From Endomicrobium sp. (GTDB lineage: Bacteria > Elusimicrobiota > Endomicrobiia > Endomicrobiales > Endomicrobiaceae): 48,279 nucleotides of DNA. The position numbers and the translations under genes are program-made. The notes under the pieces were generated by a model. That model ran no database searches. It was not told the DNA's origin and saw only the letters and a list, made by a program, of their open reading frames with translations. Positions within the stretch are counted from its first letter, which is position 1. Each line of letters starts with the position of its first letter. Shown one piece after another: positions 8,890-18,127 of the stretch. The stretch covers positions 1-48,279 of the forward strand of contig JAISUD010000023.1 of NCBI GenBank assembly GCA_031272265.1. The letters run 5' to 3'.

Positions 8890-9249
8890 ATGAAAAATTC
8901 AAGTGAAAGATTTGATTATCGCGTAAAAAGAGTCAGAAGTAAAATCAAAGGAACGCAAGAGGCACCCCGTTTGAGCGTCCACCGCGGACATAAACATATT
9001 TACGCACAGATTATTGACGATATTGAAGGCATCACTCTCGCCTCAGCATCAACGTTGTCTCCAGAACTTAAAGGGAAATTAAGTTTTACCGATAATGTGG
9101 CGGCTGCAAGGTGCGTCGGCGATTTGATTGCAAAAAAAGCGACTGAAAAGGGTGTGAAAAGGGTTGTATTTGATCGCAGAGGATATGAGTATGCAGGTAA
9201 GGTTAAAGTGCTTGCGGAAGCTGCGAGAGAAAACGGCTTAGAATTTTAG
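8890..9249 (+). CDS. rplR: 50S ribosomal protein L18
   Basis: The 119-residue protein contains the L18 motifs [18 protein letters not shown] and [20 protein letters not shown], and ends [12 protein letters not shown]18 binds 5S rRNA with L5. GAGGGTTAG precedes ATG 8890. The following gap of 108 bases to rpsE carries a very strong ribosome-binding site. Confidence 0.97.
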   Translation: MKNSSERFDYRVKRVRSKIKGTQEAPRLSVHRGHKHIYAQIIDDIEGITLASASTLSPELKGKLSFTDNVAAARCVGDLIAKKATEKGVKRVVFDRRGYEYAGKVKVLAEAARENGLEF

Positions 9250-9357
9250 TGTTTAGTTTTTCTGTTTTTGCGGTGGTGCTTAAGAATCTAATAAGAAGGC
9301 ATTTAGAATAAATAATCTGTTAGCCGTGGGTAATGATTTTAGGAGGAGGATGCTGAG

Positions 9358-9864
9358 TTGGTTGAACAATTGGTAAAGCAGCAGCGAAACAACGAAGGTT
9401 TAAGAGAAACTGTCGTCGCTGTTAATAGAATCGCAAAAGTTGTTAAAGGTGGTAAGAGGTTTTCTTTGAACGCTTTAGTAGTAGTGGGCGATAAGGCGGG
9501 AAAAGTAGGTTGTGGACTTGGAAAAGCTAAAGAGGTGCAGGCCGCGATTCAAAAAGGTAATCTGCGCGCTTCAAAGCATATGATTTCTGTTCGACTTAAG
9601 GGAAACACTATTCCGCACGAGGTAATTGGCGTTTCAGGAGCGGCGAGAGTTTTATTGAAGCCTGCCGCACCCGGAACAGGTGTTATTGCCTGCGGAGCGG
9701 TAAGGGCGGTCCTTGAGGCTGTAGGTATAAAAGATATTCTTACGAAATCAATACGTTCTTCTAATTCTTTTAATGTAGTTTATGCGACGCTCGAGGCTCT
9801 TAAAGAGCTTCGCTCAAAGGAGGAAGTTGCCAGGATCCGGGAGAAAGGGGTTGCAGAATTATGA
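9358..9864 (+). CDS. rpsE: 30S ribosomal protein S5 (TTG start)
   Basis: The 168-residue protein carries the S5 double-stranded RNA-binding-like domain ([20 protein letters not shown]) and [20 protein letters not shown]. The start is TTG 9358, which is supported by AGGAGGAGG about 8-10 bases upstream. An out-of-frame ATG at 9350 touches that ribosome-binding site and opens an 8-codon reading frame (MLSWLNNW) ending at 9376, so the two starts may compete. The stop overlaps rplO by ATGA. L30 normally follows S5 and is missing here. Confidence 0.95.
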   Translation: MVEQLVKQQRNNEGLRETVVAVNRIAKVVKGGKRFSLNALVVVGDKAGKVGCGLGKAKEVQAAIQKGNLRASKHMISVRLKGNTIPHEVIGVSGAARVLLKPAAPGTGVIACGAVRAVLEAVGIKDILTKSIRSSNSFNVVYATLEALKELRSKEEVARIREKGVAEL

Positions 9865-10355
9865 TAAGTTTAAGTAATTTGAAACCTGCGAGAGGTTCAA
9901 AGCACAGGAAGAAAATTGTGGGGCGGGGAGTAGGTTCCGGCCACGGACGAAGTTCCACGCGGGGCTGCAAGGGACAAAAAGCACGTTCAGGCGATGGATC
10001 AAAAAAAATAGGTTTTGAAGGCGGACAAATGCCTATTTTTAGGAGGATACCTAAGAGAGGTTTCAAAAATCGATTCCGCAAAGAATATGAAATTGTCAAT
10101 GTTGGAAAATTGGATAAGTTTGACGCGGGAACTGAAATTACTCCTGTATTTTTAAAAAAAGTGGGCTTTGTTAGTAAAACAAAATTCGTGAAAATTTTGG
10201 GGGACGATGAACTTACAAAGTCTTTAAGGGTGTACGCTGACGCTTTTTCAAGGTCTGCGTTTAGTAAGATTGAGACTGTTGGTGGGAAAGCTGAAATTGT
10301 TAAATGGACTGAAAACAAAAAAAGCGAAAATATAAATGTTAAAAAACTTTATTAA
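9861..10355 (+). CDS. rplO: 50S ribosomal protein L15
   Basis: The 164-residue protein starts [20 protein letters not shown] and has the Gly/Arg-rich N-terminal extension ([20 protein letters not shown]) that threads into 23S rRNA, followed by the [17 protein letters not shown] motif. It overlaps rpsE by 4 bases (ATGA) with no room for rpmD, and its last 20 bases overlap the start of secY, so all three are likely coupled. It is a little longer than E. coli L15 (144). Confidence 0.96.
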   Translation: MISLSNLKPARGSKHRKKIVGRGVGSGHGRSSTRGCKGQKARSGDGSKKIGFEGGQMPIFRRIPKRGFKNRFRKEYEIVNVGKLDKFDAGTEITPVFLKKVGFVSKTKFVKILGDDELTKSLRVYADAFSRSAFSKIETVGGKAEIVKWTENKKSENINVKKLY

Positions 10356-11679
10356 TATTTTCAAAACGCCGCAACTTCAAAATAAGATTTTTTTTACTCT
10401 GTTTACAATTGTTGTTTGTAGACTAGGAGCTACGATTCCAATCTCGGGTATTAACACGGAAGCGGTAAAAACTTTGTTTGCAGCGCAGAGAAATGGTTTT
10501 TTAGACTTTTTAGATATATTGTCAGGTGGCGCTCTTAATAGAATGTCGATTCTTTCTCTGGGTGTAATGCCTTACATAAACGCATCTATCATAGTTAGTT
10601 TATTGCAGGGCGCCCATGTAATTCCTTATTTAGACAGGCTTGTAAAAGAAGGCGAATACGGCAGAAAAAAACTTGTACAGATAACAAAGCTGGCGACACT
10701 AGGGATTGGTATAATGCATTCTTTTGGTTTAACGGTGGCGCTATCTAAAATGTCTACGCCATCAGGGATGTCTATAATTGTTAATCCGTCGTCTTCGTGG
10801 GTTATTTTGACGGTTTTGACTCTTGTTGCAGGTGCATTTTTGACTATATGGCTTGGGGAGCAAATTACAGAAAGAGGAATAGGAAACGGTGTTTCTATTA
10901 TAATTTTTGCGGGTATTGTAGAAAGACTTCCTCGCGCGGTGCTTGGAGTTGTAAAGCTTGTGCGGGTGGAAGAGCTTTCAATATTGTTTGCCTTCTTGAT
11001 GTTTGCTTTTGTGCTTGGAGTTTTAGTTTTGGTTGTATGGGTTGAAACTGCACAAAGAAGGATTCCTATTAATTATGCGAAAAAGGTCGTTGGCAGGAAA
11101 ATGTACGGTGGCCAGACGTCTTTTCTGCCTATAAAAGTTGATCAGTCAGGGGTTATGGCTGTGATATTCTCAGTATCTGTTTTATCTGCTCCTTTGGCTT
11201 TGGCGCAGTTTACTCCGAATTGGGCGATATGGAATTTTCCTTTAACTAGAAAGGTTGTAGACTGGTTTAATAATAGTTCCGCGGTATATAATTTAATTTA
11301 TGTATCTCTCATTATTTTCTTTTGTTATTTCTATAATTCTATATCTTTTAATCCTAAGGAATTATCGGAAAACATGAAAAAAGCGGGCGGTTTTGTCCCA
11401 GGCATAAGACCTGGCGAGCCTACAAGCGTATATATACAGAAAATTTTAGAAAGGATTACTCTTAGCGGAGCGGTGTTTGTTGCTGCTGTTGCCGTTTTGC
11501 CGGACTATTTAAGAACGGTGACGAGCGCTCCGTTTTTCTTCGGAGGAACGTCGCTGCTTATAGCTGTAGGTGTTTCATTAGATACTATTGGACAAATAGA
11601 ATCGCATATTATTATGCGTCATTATGAAGGATTTGTAAAAGAAAGGCGGGTAAAAGGAAGATGGTTTAACATTAAATAA
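10336..11679 (+). CDS. secY: Protein translocase channel subunit SecY
   Basis: The 447-residue integral membrane protein has about ten hydrophobic segments. It begins [20 protein letters not shown], which aligns with the normal SecY N-terminus, so the 20-base overlap with rplO is likely real. Visible signatures are RLGATIPISGIN at the first membrane segment, GVMPYINASIIVSLLQG, ITERGIGNGVSIIIFAGI, and KAGGFVPGIRPGEPT in the cytosolic loop used by SecA and ribosomes. It forms the SecYE(G) channel for protein export and membrane insertion. Confidence 0.98.
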   Translation: MLKNFINIFKTPQLQNKIFFTLFTIVVCRLGATIPISGINTEAVKTLFAAQRNGFLDFLDILSGGALNRMSILSLGVMPYINASIIVSLLQGAHVIPYLDRLVKEGEYGRKKLVQITKLATLGIGIMHSFGLTVALSKMSTPSGMSIIVNPSSSWVILTVLTLVAGAFLTIWLGEQITERGIGNGVSIIIFAGIVERLPRAVLGVVKLVRVEELSILFAFLMFAFVLGVLVLVVWVETAQRRIPINYAKKVVGRKMYGGQTSFLPIKVDQSGVMAVIFSVSVLSAPLALAQFTPNWAIWNFPLTRKVVDWFNNSSAVYNLIYVSLIIFFCYFYNSISFNPKELSENMKKAGGFVPGIRPGEPTSVYIQKILERITLSGAVFVAAVAVLPDYLRTVTSAPFFFGGTSLLIAVGVSLDTIGQIESHIIMRHYEGFVKERRVKGRWFNIK

Positions 11680-11682
11680 AAC

Positions 11683-12321
11683 ATGAATTTTATACTTTTA
11701 GGTCCTCCCGGGGCAGGTAAAGGCACGCAAGCAAAAAAGATTGTTGAAAAGTTCGGTATAGTGCATTTGTCTACGGGTGATATATTCAGGGAAGCGAAAA
11801 AATCAGACAAGGTTATAAGTAAGATTCTTTTGTCTGGACAGCTTGTTCCTGACAAAATAGTTGTTGATGTGATAAAAAAACGACTTGAAAGAGACGACGT
11901 AAAAAAAGGGTTTCTTTTAGACGGATTTCCAAGAACTTTAAAGCAGGCCGAAGAATTAGACGCGCTTGTTGAATCTAAAAATATAAAAATCAATGCTGTT
12001 TTTTTAATAGATATAAATTTTGAAGAAGCAGTTAACAGAATAGCAGGAAGGAGAGTTTGTAAGTGTGGCGCGAATTATAACATAGCGACGTTATCTCCTA
12101 AAAAGGCCGGAAAATGCGATAGTTGTGGCTCTGAGCTGTTTCAAAGGAGCGACGACGAGAAAAATGTTTTCAGAGAGAGGCTTGCTGTTTATGAGAGACA
12201 GACTAAACCTTTGATTGAATATTATAAGGAAGTGGGGTTGCTCATTGTAGTAGACGGCTTAAAAGACAAGGAAAATGTATTCAGACAAATAAGTAGTCAT
12301 GCGCTAGCGTTTATGCAGTAA
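11683..12321 (+). CDS. adk: Adenylate kinase
   Basis: The 212-residue protein has the P-loop GPPGAGKGT (residues 7-15), the NMP-binding TGDIFRE region, and DGFPRT (residues 80-85). The LID domain carries a zinc-type four-cysteine set at about residues 126, 128, 145 and 148; the first pair is CxC instead of the more common CxxC. The enzyme interconverts ATP + AMP and 2 ADP. It follows secY by 3 bases, a usual position in spc operons. Confidence 0.97.
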   Translation: MNFILLGPPGAGKGTQAKKIVEKFGIVHLSTGDIFREAKKSDKVISKILLSGQLVPDKIVVDVIKKRLERDDVKKGFLLDGFPRTLKQAEELDALVESKNIKINAVFLIDINFEEAVNRIAGRRVCKCGANYNIATLSPKKAGKCDSCGSELFQRSDDEKNVFRERLAVYERQTKPLIEYYKEVGLLIVVDGLKDKENVFRQISSHALAFMQ

Positions 12322-12407
12322 CAAGTTTTTCTAGATATAAACTTATCTGTCGTGCGGGATTTTAAAGGTGACTAGACGTTTGTGCTGCAGAGTAAAGAGG
12401 TGTTGAA

Positions 12408-13190
12408 TTGTTTTTTAAGAAGCGGAATATTATAGAATTGAAAACGGCGAAAGAGATCGAGAGAATGAAAACTGCGGGCAAAGTCGTAGGAGAAATCCTG
12501 AATAAACTTTACGATGTAATAAAACCCGGGATAACAACTAAAGATATAGATATTTTCTCTGAAAAACATATAAGATCACTGAAAATGGTGCCGGCGTTTT
12601 TAGGTGTTAAAGGAATAAATTATCCTTTTCCGTCTTCAGCTTGTGTATCAATAAATAATGAAGTTGTGCACGGAATCCCAAGTGCTTCACGCGTGCTTAG
12701 GGAGGGTGATATAGTTTCTGTGGACGTGGGAGTGATTTACGAAGGCTATTATGGTGACGCCGCAAAGACGTATCCTGTCGGAAATATCCTTAAAGCGGCA
12801 GATGAGCTTATTAAGGTTACGGAGATGTCTTTAAACAAAGGTGTAGGACAAGCCTTGCCGGGCAAAAGACTCGGTGATATTTCTTACGCCATTCAGAAAA
12901 CTGCAGAGGATGCCGGTTTTTCGGTCGTAAGAGATTTTGTAGGGCATGGAATAGGAAGATACTTGCACGAAGAACCTCAAATTCCAAACTTTGGAAAGTC
13001 AAATACAGGTATTAGGCTTCTTGCTGGCATGGTGCTAGCAATAGAGCCTATGGTTAATGCCGGAGGTTATGAAGTCTGCAGTACGGACGATACTTGGACC
13101 ATTGTTACAAAAGACGGTAGTTTAAGCGCGCATTTTGAGCATACTGTTGCAATAACAGAAGAGGGCTGCGAAATTTTAACAAAGGTATAA
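12408..13190 (+). CDS. map: Methionine aminopeptidase, type I
   Basis: The 260-residue protein starts at TTG 12408, with AAAGAGGTG upstream. It keeps the five metal ligands of the family: Asp106 and Asp117 ([14 protein letters not shown]), His180 ([16 protein letters not shown]), Glu213 (AIEPMVNAG) and Glu244 ([11 protein letters not shown]), plus the substrate-side His88 (VVHGIPS). It removes the initiator Met from new proteins after deformylation. It sits between adk and infA as in many bacteria. Confidence 0.96.
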   Translation: MFFKKRNIIELKTAKEIERMKTAGKVVGEILNKLYDVIKPGITTKDIDIFSEKHIRSLKMVPAFLGVKGINYPFPSSACVSINNEVVHGIPSASRVLREGDIVSVDVGVIYEGYYGDAAKTYPVGNILKAADELIKVTEMSLNKGVGQALPGKRLGDISYAIQKTAEDAGFSVVRDFVGHGIGRYLHEEPQIPNFGKSNTGIRLLAGMVLAIEPMVNAGGYEVCSTDDTWTIVTKDGSLSAHFEHTVAITEEGCEILTKV

Positions 13191-13191
13191 A

Positions 13192-13410
13192 ATGCTTAAA
13201 GAAGAAAAGATTATTGTTGAAGGAAAAGTTCTAGAATCTCTCCCGAACGCAGTGTTCAGAGTTGAAATTGAGGGGAAGCATATAATTTTAGCCCATATGT
13301 GTGGCAGAATGAGAATGCATTATATAAAAATCCTGCCCGGGGATAAAGTAAAAGTTGAACTGTCGCCTTACGATTTAACAAGAGGTAGGATAACTTACAG
13401 AGAGAAATAG
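13192..13410 (+). CDS. infA: Translation initiation factor IF-1
   Basis: The 72-residue OB-fold protein is exactly the usual length and shows [17 protein letters not shown] and [19 protein letters not shown]. The conserved core [15 protein letters not shown] ends the protein. IF-1 binds the ribosomal A site during initiation. It begins 1 base after the map stop, so the two are translationally coupled. Confidence 0.98.
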   Translation: MLKEEKIIVEGKVLESLPNAVFRVEIEGKHIILAHMCGRMRMHYIKILPGDKVKVELSPYDLTRGRITYREK

Positions 13411-13530
13411 TGGGAGCTAAAAGCGTGAAACCTATTTTATGTTTTTATTTTTTGAATTATAGTAGTTGATAAATTAATATCTAAAAAGTTCACGTAAAAA
13501 TTTAGATATAGAAGTACAACGGAGCACGAA

Positions 13531-13644
13531 ATGAAAGTCAAAGCGTCTGTAAAACCAATTTGCCAGAAATGCAAAATAATAAAGCGCAGAGGTATTTTAA
13601 GAGTGATCTGTTTGAATCCGAAACACAAACAGAGGCAGGGATAA
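13531..13644 (+). CDS. rpmJ: 50S ribosomal protein L36, zinc form
   Basis: This 37-residue gene starts [15 protein letters not shown] and ends NPKHKQRQG. Cys11, Cys14, Cys27 and His32 form the zinc site of the C+ type L36. ACGGAGCACGAA before the ATG contains the ribosome-binding site GGAG. Position between infA and rpsM is standard. A 120-base spacer separates it from infA. Confidence 0.96.
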   Translation: MKVKASVKPICQKCKIIKRRGILRVICLNPKHKQRQG

Positions 13645-13732
13645 TGGATTTTATTTATTTTCTTTGAAGTATTCTTCTTTTAAATTGAGTTATAAAATAA
13701 GGAATGGAAGTATAAAATCGGAGGACAGATAA

Positions 13733-14122
13733 ATGGCTCGTGTAGCTGGAGTGGATTTGCCAAAAAACAAAAGACTTGATATAGCCTTGAGATATATTTA
13801 TGGTATCGGGCCTGACGTATCAGATGAAATTATTGCAACGCTCTCTTTAGATCCTGCGAAAAGAGTTAAAGATTTGGCGGAAGAAGAAGTTAATAAGATA
13901 AATAATCTTATATCAAAAAGCTTGAAAGTTGAAGGTGATCTCAGAAGAGAAGTTCAATCAAATATTAAGAGACTTATAGAGATAGGCAGTTACAAAGGCT
14001 TGCGTCACAGAAAAAATCTTCCCGTAAGAGGACAGAGAACTAAGACTAATGCGCGCACGAGACGAGGCAAGAGAAGAACTGTTGGCTCCGGCAAAGCTCC
14101 GGTGCCCGGGAAAAAAGGCTGA
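13733..14122 (+). CDS. rpsM: 30S ribosomal protein S13
   Basis: The 129-residue protein starts [20 protein letters not shown] and ends with the basic tail [20 protein letters not shown] typical of S13, which reaches the P-site tRNA. S13 pairs with S19 in the 30S head and forms bridges with L5. ATCGGAGGACAGATAA before the ATG is a strong ribosome-binding site. Confidence 0.97.
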   Translation: MARVAGVDLPKNKRLDIALRYIYGIGPDVSDEIIATLSLDPAKRVKDLAEEEVNKINNLISKSLKVEGDLRREVQSNIKRLIEIGSYKGLRHRKNLPVRGQRTKTNARTRRGKRRTVGSGKAPVPGKKG

Positions 14123-14249
14123 TACAGAATGGAATTTTAGGTGTGCAGGTGTGAGGAAGAATTTAAGCATTGGCTTTTCCCGTGTCGTAGATTCCCATAA
14201 AGTAACAACGTATATTTGCATTGAGACATGTGGTTTATTTGGAGGAAGC

Positions 14250-14642
14250 ATGGCAGAAGAGAAAAAAGTTGGCGGCTCTAAAAAGAAAAAGTATGCTGGC
14301 GGAGTGGCGAAAGCTTATGTATTGTCAACGTTTAATAATACTATTGTTAATATAACAGACGAAGTCGGGAATACTTTGGTCTGGGCATCAGCAGGTGCGG
14401 TGGGCTTTAAAGGTGCAAAAAAAGGAACTCCTTTTGCGGCGCAAATGATAGCGGGTGCGGTGGGGAAAAAAGCTGTGGATATGGGCGTAAAACAAATTAC
14501 AGTTTTTGTAAGTGGACCGGGTGCTGGAAGAGAGACAGCTATAAGAGGTTTACAGGGTTCGGGACTTGTCGTAATGGCTATAAAAGATATTACTCCTCTT
14601 CCTCATGACGGATGCCGTCCGCAAAAACTCAGAAGAGTATAA
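14250..14642 (+). CDS. rpsK: 30S ribosomal protein S11
   Basis: I choose ATG 14250 (130 residues, [14 protein letters not shown]) because GGAGGAAGC lies directly upstream and S11 homology starts here; the frame is open from 14049 but the extra part overlaps rpsM and is not S11-like. Signatures are [20 protein letters not shown] and [20 protein letters not shown], with the C-terminal [17 protein letters not shown]11 lines the 30S platform near the Shine-Dalgarno helix. Confidence 0.96.
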   Translation: MAEEKKVGGSKKKKYAGGVAKAYVLSTFNNTIVNITDEVGNTLVWASAGAVGFKGAKKGTPFAAQMIAGAVGKKAVDMGVKQITVFVSGPGAGRETAIRGLQGSGLVVMAIKDITPLPHDGCRPQKLRRV

Positions 14643-14836
14643 TTGTTTAAAGGATTTTTCTTCTCTAAGCAGGGGTTAAAAATATGTTTATCTCGTTAGA
14701 TTTATTTAAACGTTGGACTCAGTGGTTTTGGTATTTTTGTCGGCCATTCCGGTGAGACAAGATACCTGAAAAAGTAGAAAATTAAAAATGTGCAACAAAG
14801 TGAGGTAGTTTCATAAGACTTGGAGGATTTTGGTAA

Positions 14837-15463
14837 ATGTCACGTTATTTAGGGTCGGTATGTAAATTATGTCGTCGTGAAAAAGAGAAGCTTTTTCTTA
14901 AAGGTGAGAAATGTTCTTCAAATTGCACTCTTAATAGGAAAAGAGGTAAAAATAATCCGGGTCAACACGGTTCTGAGAAAATGAAGATATCTGATTACGC
15001 AAAACATTTACGCGAAAAACAGAAAGCGAGAAGAATGTACGGCTTAACTGAGGAGCAGTTTAAGCATTATTATGAAACAGCGGAAAGACTGAAAGGCTCT
15101 ACCGGCGATAATTTGCTTAGGATTCTTGAGCTAAGGCTTGACAATGTAGTTTACCGTCTGGGTCTTGCTTCGTCTAAAAAAATGGCGAGACAGATTGTAA
15201 ATCACGGTAATGTTTTAGTTAATGAAAAGAAAGTAGATGTTGCGCGCTATCAAGTAAGAGTAGGCGATATTATAACATTCCCTGAGAAATATAAGACAAA
15301 TACGGTTATGAAAAAACTCATTGGGAAAACAGTGTCAAACGTTTTGACATGGCTTAGTTTTGATAAAGACAAACTTACTGGTAGAGTTGTAAGCGAGCCA
15401 TCTATGAACGAGGTTTCTCATATTATAAACAGTCAGCTTATTGTTGAGTACTATTCAAAATAA
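14837..15463 (+). CDS. rpsD: 30S ribosomal protein S4, zinc form
   Basis: The 208-residue protein begins MSRYLGSVCKLCRREKEKLF. Cys9, Cys12, Cys26 and Cys30 form a zinc knuckle as in the C+ forms of S4. The S4 RNA-binding domain (RLDNVVYRLGLASSKKMARQ, then VNHGNVLVNEKKVDVARYQV) lies in residues about 97-160. S4 nucleates 30S assembly and in E. coli represses the alpha operon. GACTTGGAGGATTTTGGTAA precedes the ATG. The spacer before it is 194 bases. Confidence 0.97.
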   Translation: MSRYLGSVCKLCRREKEKLFLKGEKCSSNCTLNRKRGKNNPGQHGSEKMKISDYAKHLREKQKARRMYGLTEEQFKHYYETAERLKGSTGDNLLRILELRLDNVVYRLGLASSKKMARQIVNHGNVLVNEKKVDVARYQVRVGDIITFPEKYKTNTVMKKLIGKTVSNVLTWLSFDKDKLTGRVVSEPSMNEVSHIINSQLIVEYYSK

Positions 15464-15503
15464 ACTAGACAGCCAGAAGACTTATCAAATGAGGTTATGA
15501 ATA

Positions 15504-16199
15504 ATGAAGGCTCCAGATTTAGAAAAGTTGCGTAAGCTTATTTTAGAGGAAAAGACTGCTACAAAATTTTACGGTCGTTTTACGGCAGAACCTTTTGAAC
15601 GCGGTTACGGACACACAATAGGCAATTCGTTGAGAAGAATTCTTCTTTCAAGTCTTGAAGGAGCAGCTATCACTTCTGTAAAAATTACAGGAGCTTTGCA
15701 CGAATTTGCAGTTTTGAAGGGTATTAAAGAAGATGTAGCGCAGATTATTTTAAATCTAAAAAAAATAAAGGTAAAACTCCATTCTGCGGGGCCGGAAAGA
15801 CTTTATTTAAAAGTCGAAAAATCCGGGAAAGTGACCGCAGGAGATATTGAAGCTAACACGAACGTTGAAATAATAAATTCTGGACAGGAAATTGCAAATA
15901 TTGACAACGGAGCATCTCTTGAAATGGAATTGGAAGTTTCTTTAGGAAAAGGATATGTTCTTGGCGAGGAAATAAAAGAGGATAATGAGTATCCTGTTGG
16001 GACGATAACCATTGACTCTCTATTTTCTCCGATAATAAAAGTCAATTATGAAGTTGAAAATACACGGGTAGAACAAACTCTTAACTACGATAGGCTTGTC
16101 ATAGAGATATGGACGGATGGAACTATATCTCCCAAAGACGCTTTAGTGCGGTCGGCGAATATATTAAAGGACATTCTTACTATTTTTACCGATGATTAA
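15504..16199 (+). CDS. rpoA: RNA polymerase alpha subunit, N-terminal domain only (split rpoA, part 1)
   Basis: This 231-residue frame is a complete alpha N-terminal domain. It has FERGYGHTIGNSLRRILLSS (residues about 30-50), the dimer and beta-contact region, and ends ALVRSANILKDILTIFTDD. In E. coli the domain ends near residue 235 of 329, so the stop at 16197-16199 falls at the domain-linker boundary. The linker and C-terminal domain follow in the +1 frame from an ATG at 16192 that overlaps this stop. Alpha dimers nucleate the polymerase, so this part is expected to be essential. GAGG lies 9 bases before ATG 15504. Either rpoA is truly split, it uses recoding, or the sequence holds a frameshift error. 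Confidence 0.95.
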   Translation: MKAPDLEKLRKLILEEKTATKFYGRFTAEPFERGYGHTIGNSLRRILLSSLEGAAITSVKITGALHEFAVLKGIKEDVAQIILNLKKIKVKLHSAGPERLYLKVEKSGKVTAGDIEANTNVEIINSGQEIANIDNGASLEMELEVSLGKGYVLGEEIKEDNEYPVGTITIDSLFSPIIKVNYEVENTRVEQTLNYDRLVIEIWTDGTISPKDALVRSANILKDILTIFTDD

Positions 16200-16497
16200 G
16201 ATCGGCTTTAAAGAAACTTTAGACATAAACGAAGAAATTTTTGAAAATGAAAATAAGGAAGAAGAGAAAATTTTCAGCCGGCCGATAGATAGCGTCGTGG
16301 ATATTTCTCCCAGGGTGCTGAAAAACTTGAAAAATGCTGGCATTGAGACTATAGGGGATCTTATCAAATTGAAAGAAGAAGATGTGCTGAGTTTTAATAA
16401 TTTTGAAAAGCGTTCGTTTAAGGAAGTTAAAGATAAGCTTAAAAAATTGAACTTGTCTTTTGGAAGGAAAATCGTCGGTGATGGAGCGGAAAGATGA
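16192..16497 (+). CDS. rpoA: RNA polymerase alpha C-terminal domain as a separate frame (split rpoA, part 2)
   Basis: This 101-residue frame has an acidic linker (EEIFENENKEEEK), then a full alpha C-terminal domain: SRPIDSVVDISPRVLKNLKN, AGIETIGDLIKLKEEDVLSF and KRSFKEVKDKLKKLNLSFG. Aligned to E. coli, Arg265 and Ser299 are kept, but Asn268 becomes Lys and Gly296 becomes Glu, so DNA recognition may differ. The ATG overlaps the part 1 stop (ATGATTAA), with no good ribosome-binding site near it; the frame upstream has a stop at 16165-16167 and no other usual start. Termination-reinitiation is the simplest way to make it. It overlaps rplQ by ATGA. Confidence 0.88.
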   Translation: MIKIGFKETLDINEEIFENENKEEEKIFSRPIDSVVDISPRVLKNLKNAGIETIGDLIKLKEEDVLSFNNFEKRSFKEVKDKLKKLNLSFGRKIVGDGAER

Positions 16498-16847
16498 TAA
16501 AAACTTATAACGGAAGTAAACTTGGAGTTACAAGCTCGCATAAAAGAGCTTTGCTTCGCAATTTAGCAACTGATTTATTTCTCCACGAAAAAATAATGAC
16601 TACACTTCCCAAAGCGAAAGAGCTTGCAAGTTATTCTGAGAGACTTATAACAAAAGCGAAAAAGACTGATCTAAGTGCTGTGCGGACATTACACGGTGAG
16701 ATAAATAATAAGAATGTCGTAAAGAAAGTTTTCGGCGTCTTAGTTCCTAGGTACGCGAAAAGATGCGGTGGCTATACTCAGATTTTTAAATTGGGGTATA
16801 GACGTGGCGATAATTCGGAAATTGCTTTAATTAGGTTAGTCTTATAG
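16494..16847 (+). CDS. rplQ: 50S ribosomal protein L17
   Basis: The 117-residue protein contains SSHKRALLRNLATDLFLHEK and TTLPKAKELASYSERLITKAK, and ends GYTQIFKLGYRRGDNSEIALI, all L17 hallmarks. L17 lies near the tunnel exit. GGAGCGGAAAG precedes ATG 16494, which overlaps the alpha C-terminal frame by 4 bases, so this gene probably depends on translation of that frame. It closes the ribosomal cluster; 128 bases separate it from mreB. Confidence 0.97.
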   Translation: MIKTYNGSKLGVTSSHKRALLRNLATDLFLHEKIMTTLPKAKELASYSERLITKAKKTDLSAVRTLHGEINNKNVVKKVFGVLVPRYAKRCGGYTQIFKLGYRRGDNSEIALIRLVL

Positions 16848-16975
16848 AATTTATAAAACGGAAGTTTACGTAATTAAAGCTTGAAATATCGATTGAATGC
16901 GGAGCGCCGTCAATGTGTTTAGTTTGCTTGCGGTTTAGATTGGCTGTGGAGTCAGTTTTTTATTGAGGGTATTAA

Positions 16976-18019
16976 ATGTTTAACTATATTCTAGGGTTAT
17001 TTTCAAATGATATGGGCATAGATCTGGGAACGGCTTCGGTTCTTATTTTTATTAAAGGCCAAGACATTGTTTTAAGAGAGCCTTCAGTTGTGGCTATGAG
17101 AAAAGATACAAAACAGGTTTTAGCTATCGGTACGGAGGCGAAAAGAATGTTGGGTAAGACGCCTGAGAATGTTATTGCCGTACGACCGTTAAGGAACGGT
17201 GTCATCGCGGATTTTGAAGCGACTGAAAGAATGATAAGGTACTTTATAAAAAAAGTTCATAAAAAGAGAACGCTGCTTCACCCCAGAGTAGTTATAGGTG
17301 TTCCCTCTGGTATTACCGAAGTTGAAAGAAGGGCGGTTAGAGAATCTGCGCAGCAAGCGGGGGCGAGAGAAGTTCATCTCATTGACGAGCCTATGGCGGC
17401 AGCTATCGGTGCAGGCGTTCCTATTCAGGAACCGGAAGGGAATATGATAGTTGATATAGGAGGTGGCACCACTGAAGTGGCTGTTATATCTTTAAAGGGT
17501 ATGGTCGTCGCTAAATCAATTGATGTCGCGGGCGATAAAATGGATGAAGCCTTAGTTCAGCATTTTAGGCGTAAAAATAATCTTATAATAGGTGAGAATA
17601 CGGCAGAAGAAGTTAAAATAAAGATAGGTTCTGCGTTCCAGTTTGAAAGCGAAGAGCTGATTGAGGTAAAAGGCAGAAATATTCTTACGGGACTTCCTAA
17701 AACAGTTAGTATTACTGCGGAGGAAGTCAGAGCTGCGTTATCGGAGCCTATCAGGAAAATAGTAGAGGTTATAAGGAATGTTCTTGAGGAAACTCCAGCG
17801 GAACTCGCCGCTGATCTTGTTGATAGCGGGATAATATTGAGTGGTGGAGGTTCTCTTATAAAAGGACTCCCCGAACTCTTGTCGCAGGAGACGGAACTCC
17901 CTGTAAAGCGGGCGGATGATCCGCTTACATGCGTAGTAAGAGGAACGGGCACTTATTTGGAAGAGTTAGACAATATAAAAAATTCTAAAAAAATATATAA
18001 ATTTAAATTAATTATGTAA
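16976..18019 (+). CDS. mreB: Rod-shape actin homologue MreB
   Basis: The 347-residue protein shows the actin-fold nucleotide motifs: phosphate-1 around [10 protein letters not shown] (residues 13-22), phosphate-2 [12 protein letters not shown] (159-170) and the adenosine motif [14 protein letters not shown] (285-298). The N-terminal [10 protein letters not shown] is a likely membrane-binding amphipathic segment. MreB filaments steer the elongasome (MreC, MreD, PBP2, RodA), whose genes follow on the same strand. It suggests a rod-shaped cell or at least active side-wall synthesis. Confidence 0.98.
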   Translation: MFNYILGLFSNDMGIDLGTASVLIFIKGQDIVLREPSVVAMRKDTKQVLAIGTEAKRMLGKTPENVIAVRPLRNGVIADFEATERMIRYFIKKVHKKRTLLHPRVVIGVPSGITEVERRAVRESAQQAGAREVHLIDEPMAAAIGAGVPIQEPEGNMIVDIGGGTTEVAVISLKGMVVAKSIDVAGDKMDEALVQHFRRKNNLIIGENTAEEVKIKIGSAFQFESEELIEVKGRNILTGLPKTVSITAEEVRAALSEPIRKIVEVIRNVLEETPAELAADLVDSGIILSGGGSLIKGLPELLSQETELPVKRADDPLTCVVRGTGTYLEELDNIKNSKKIYKFKLIM

Positions 18020-18127
18020 GTCAGCTGAAAACTCAACGGTTAAATTTCTCTAAAAGTTATTTAGTGCAGAGGAGAAAGACTACTTTATAAGTCTAGTCCG
18101 TGTATATGTGCGTGGGATTTTTATAAA

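Noticed and set aside
16186-16199. Programmed ribosomal frameshifting to fuse the two rpoA frames
   Set aside because: No standard slippery heptamer or stop-plus-rare-codon motif is seen, though it cannot be excluded; termination-reinitiation fits the ATGATTAA overlap better.
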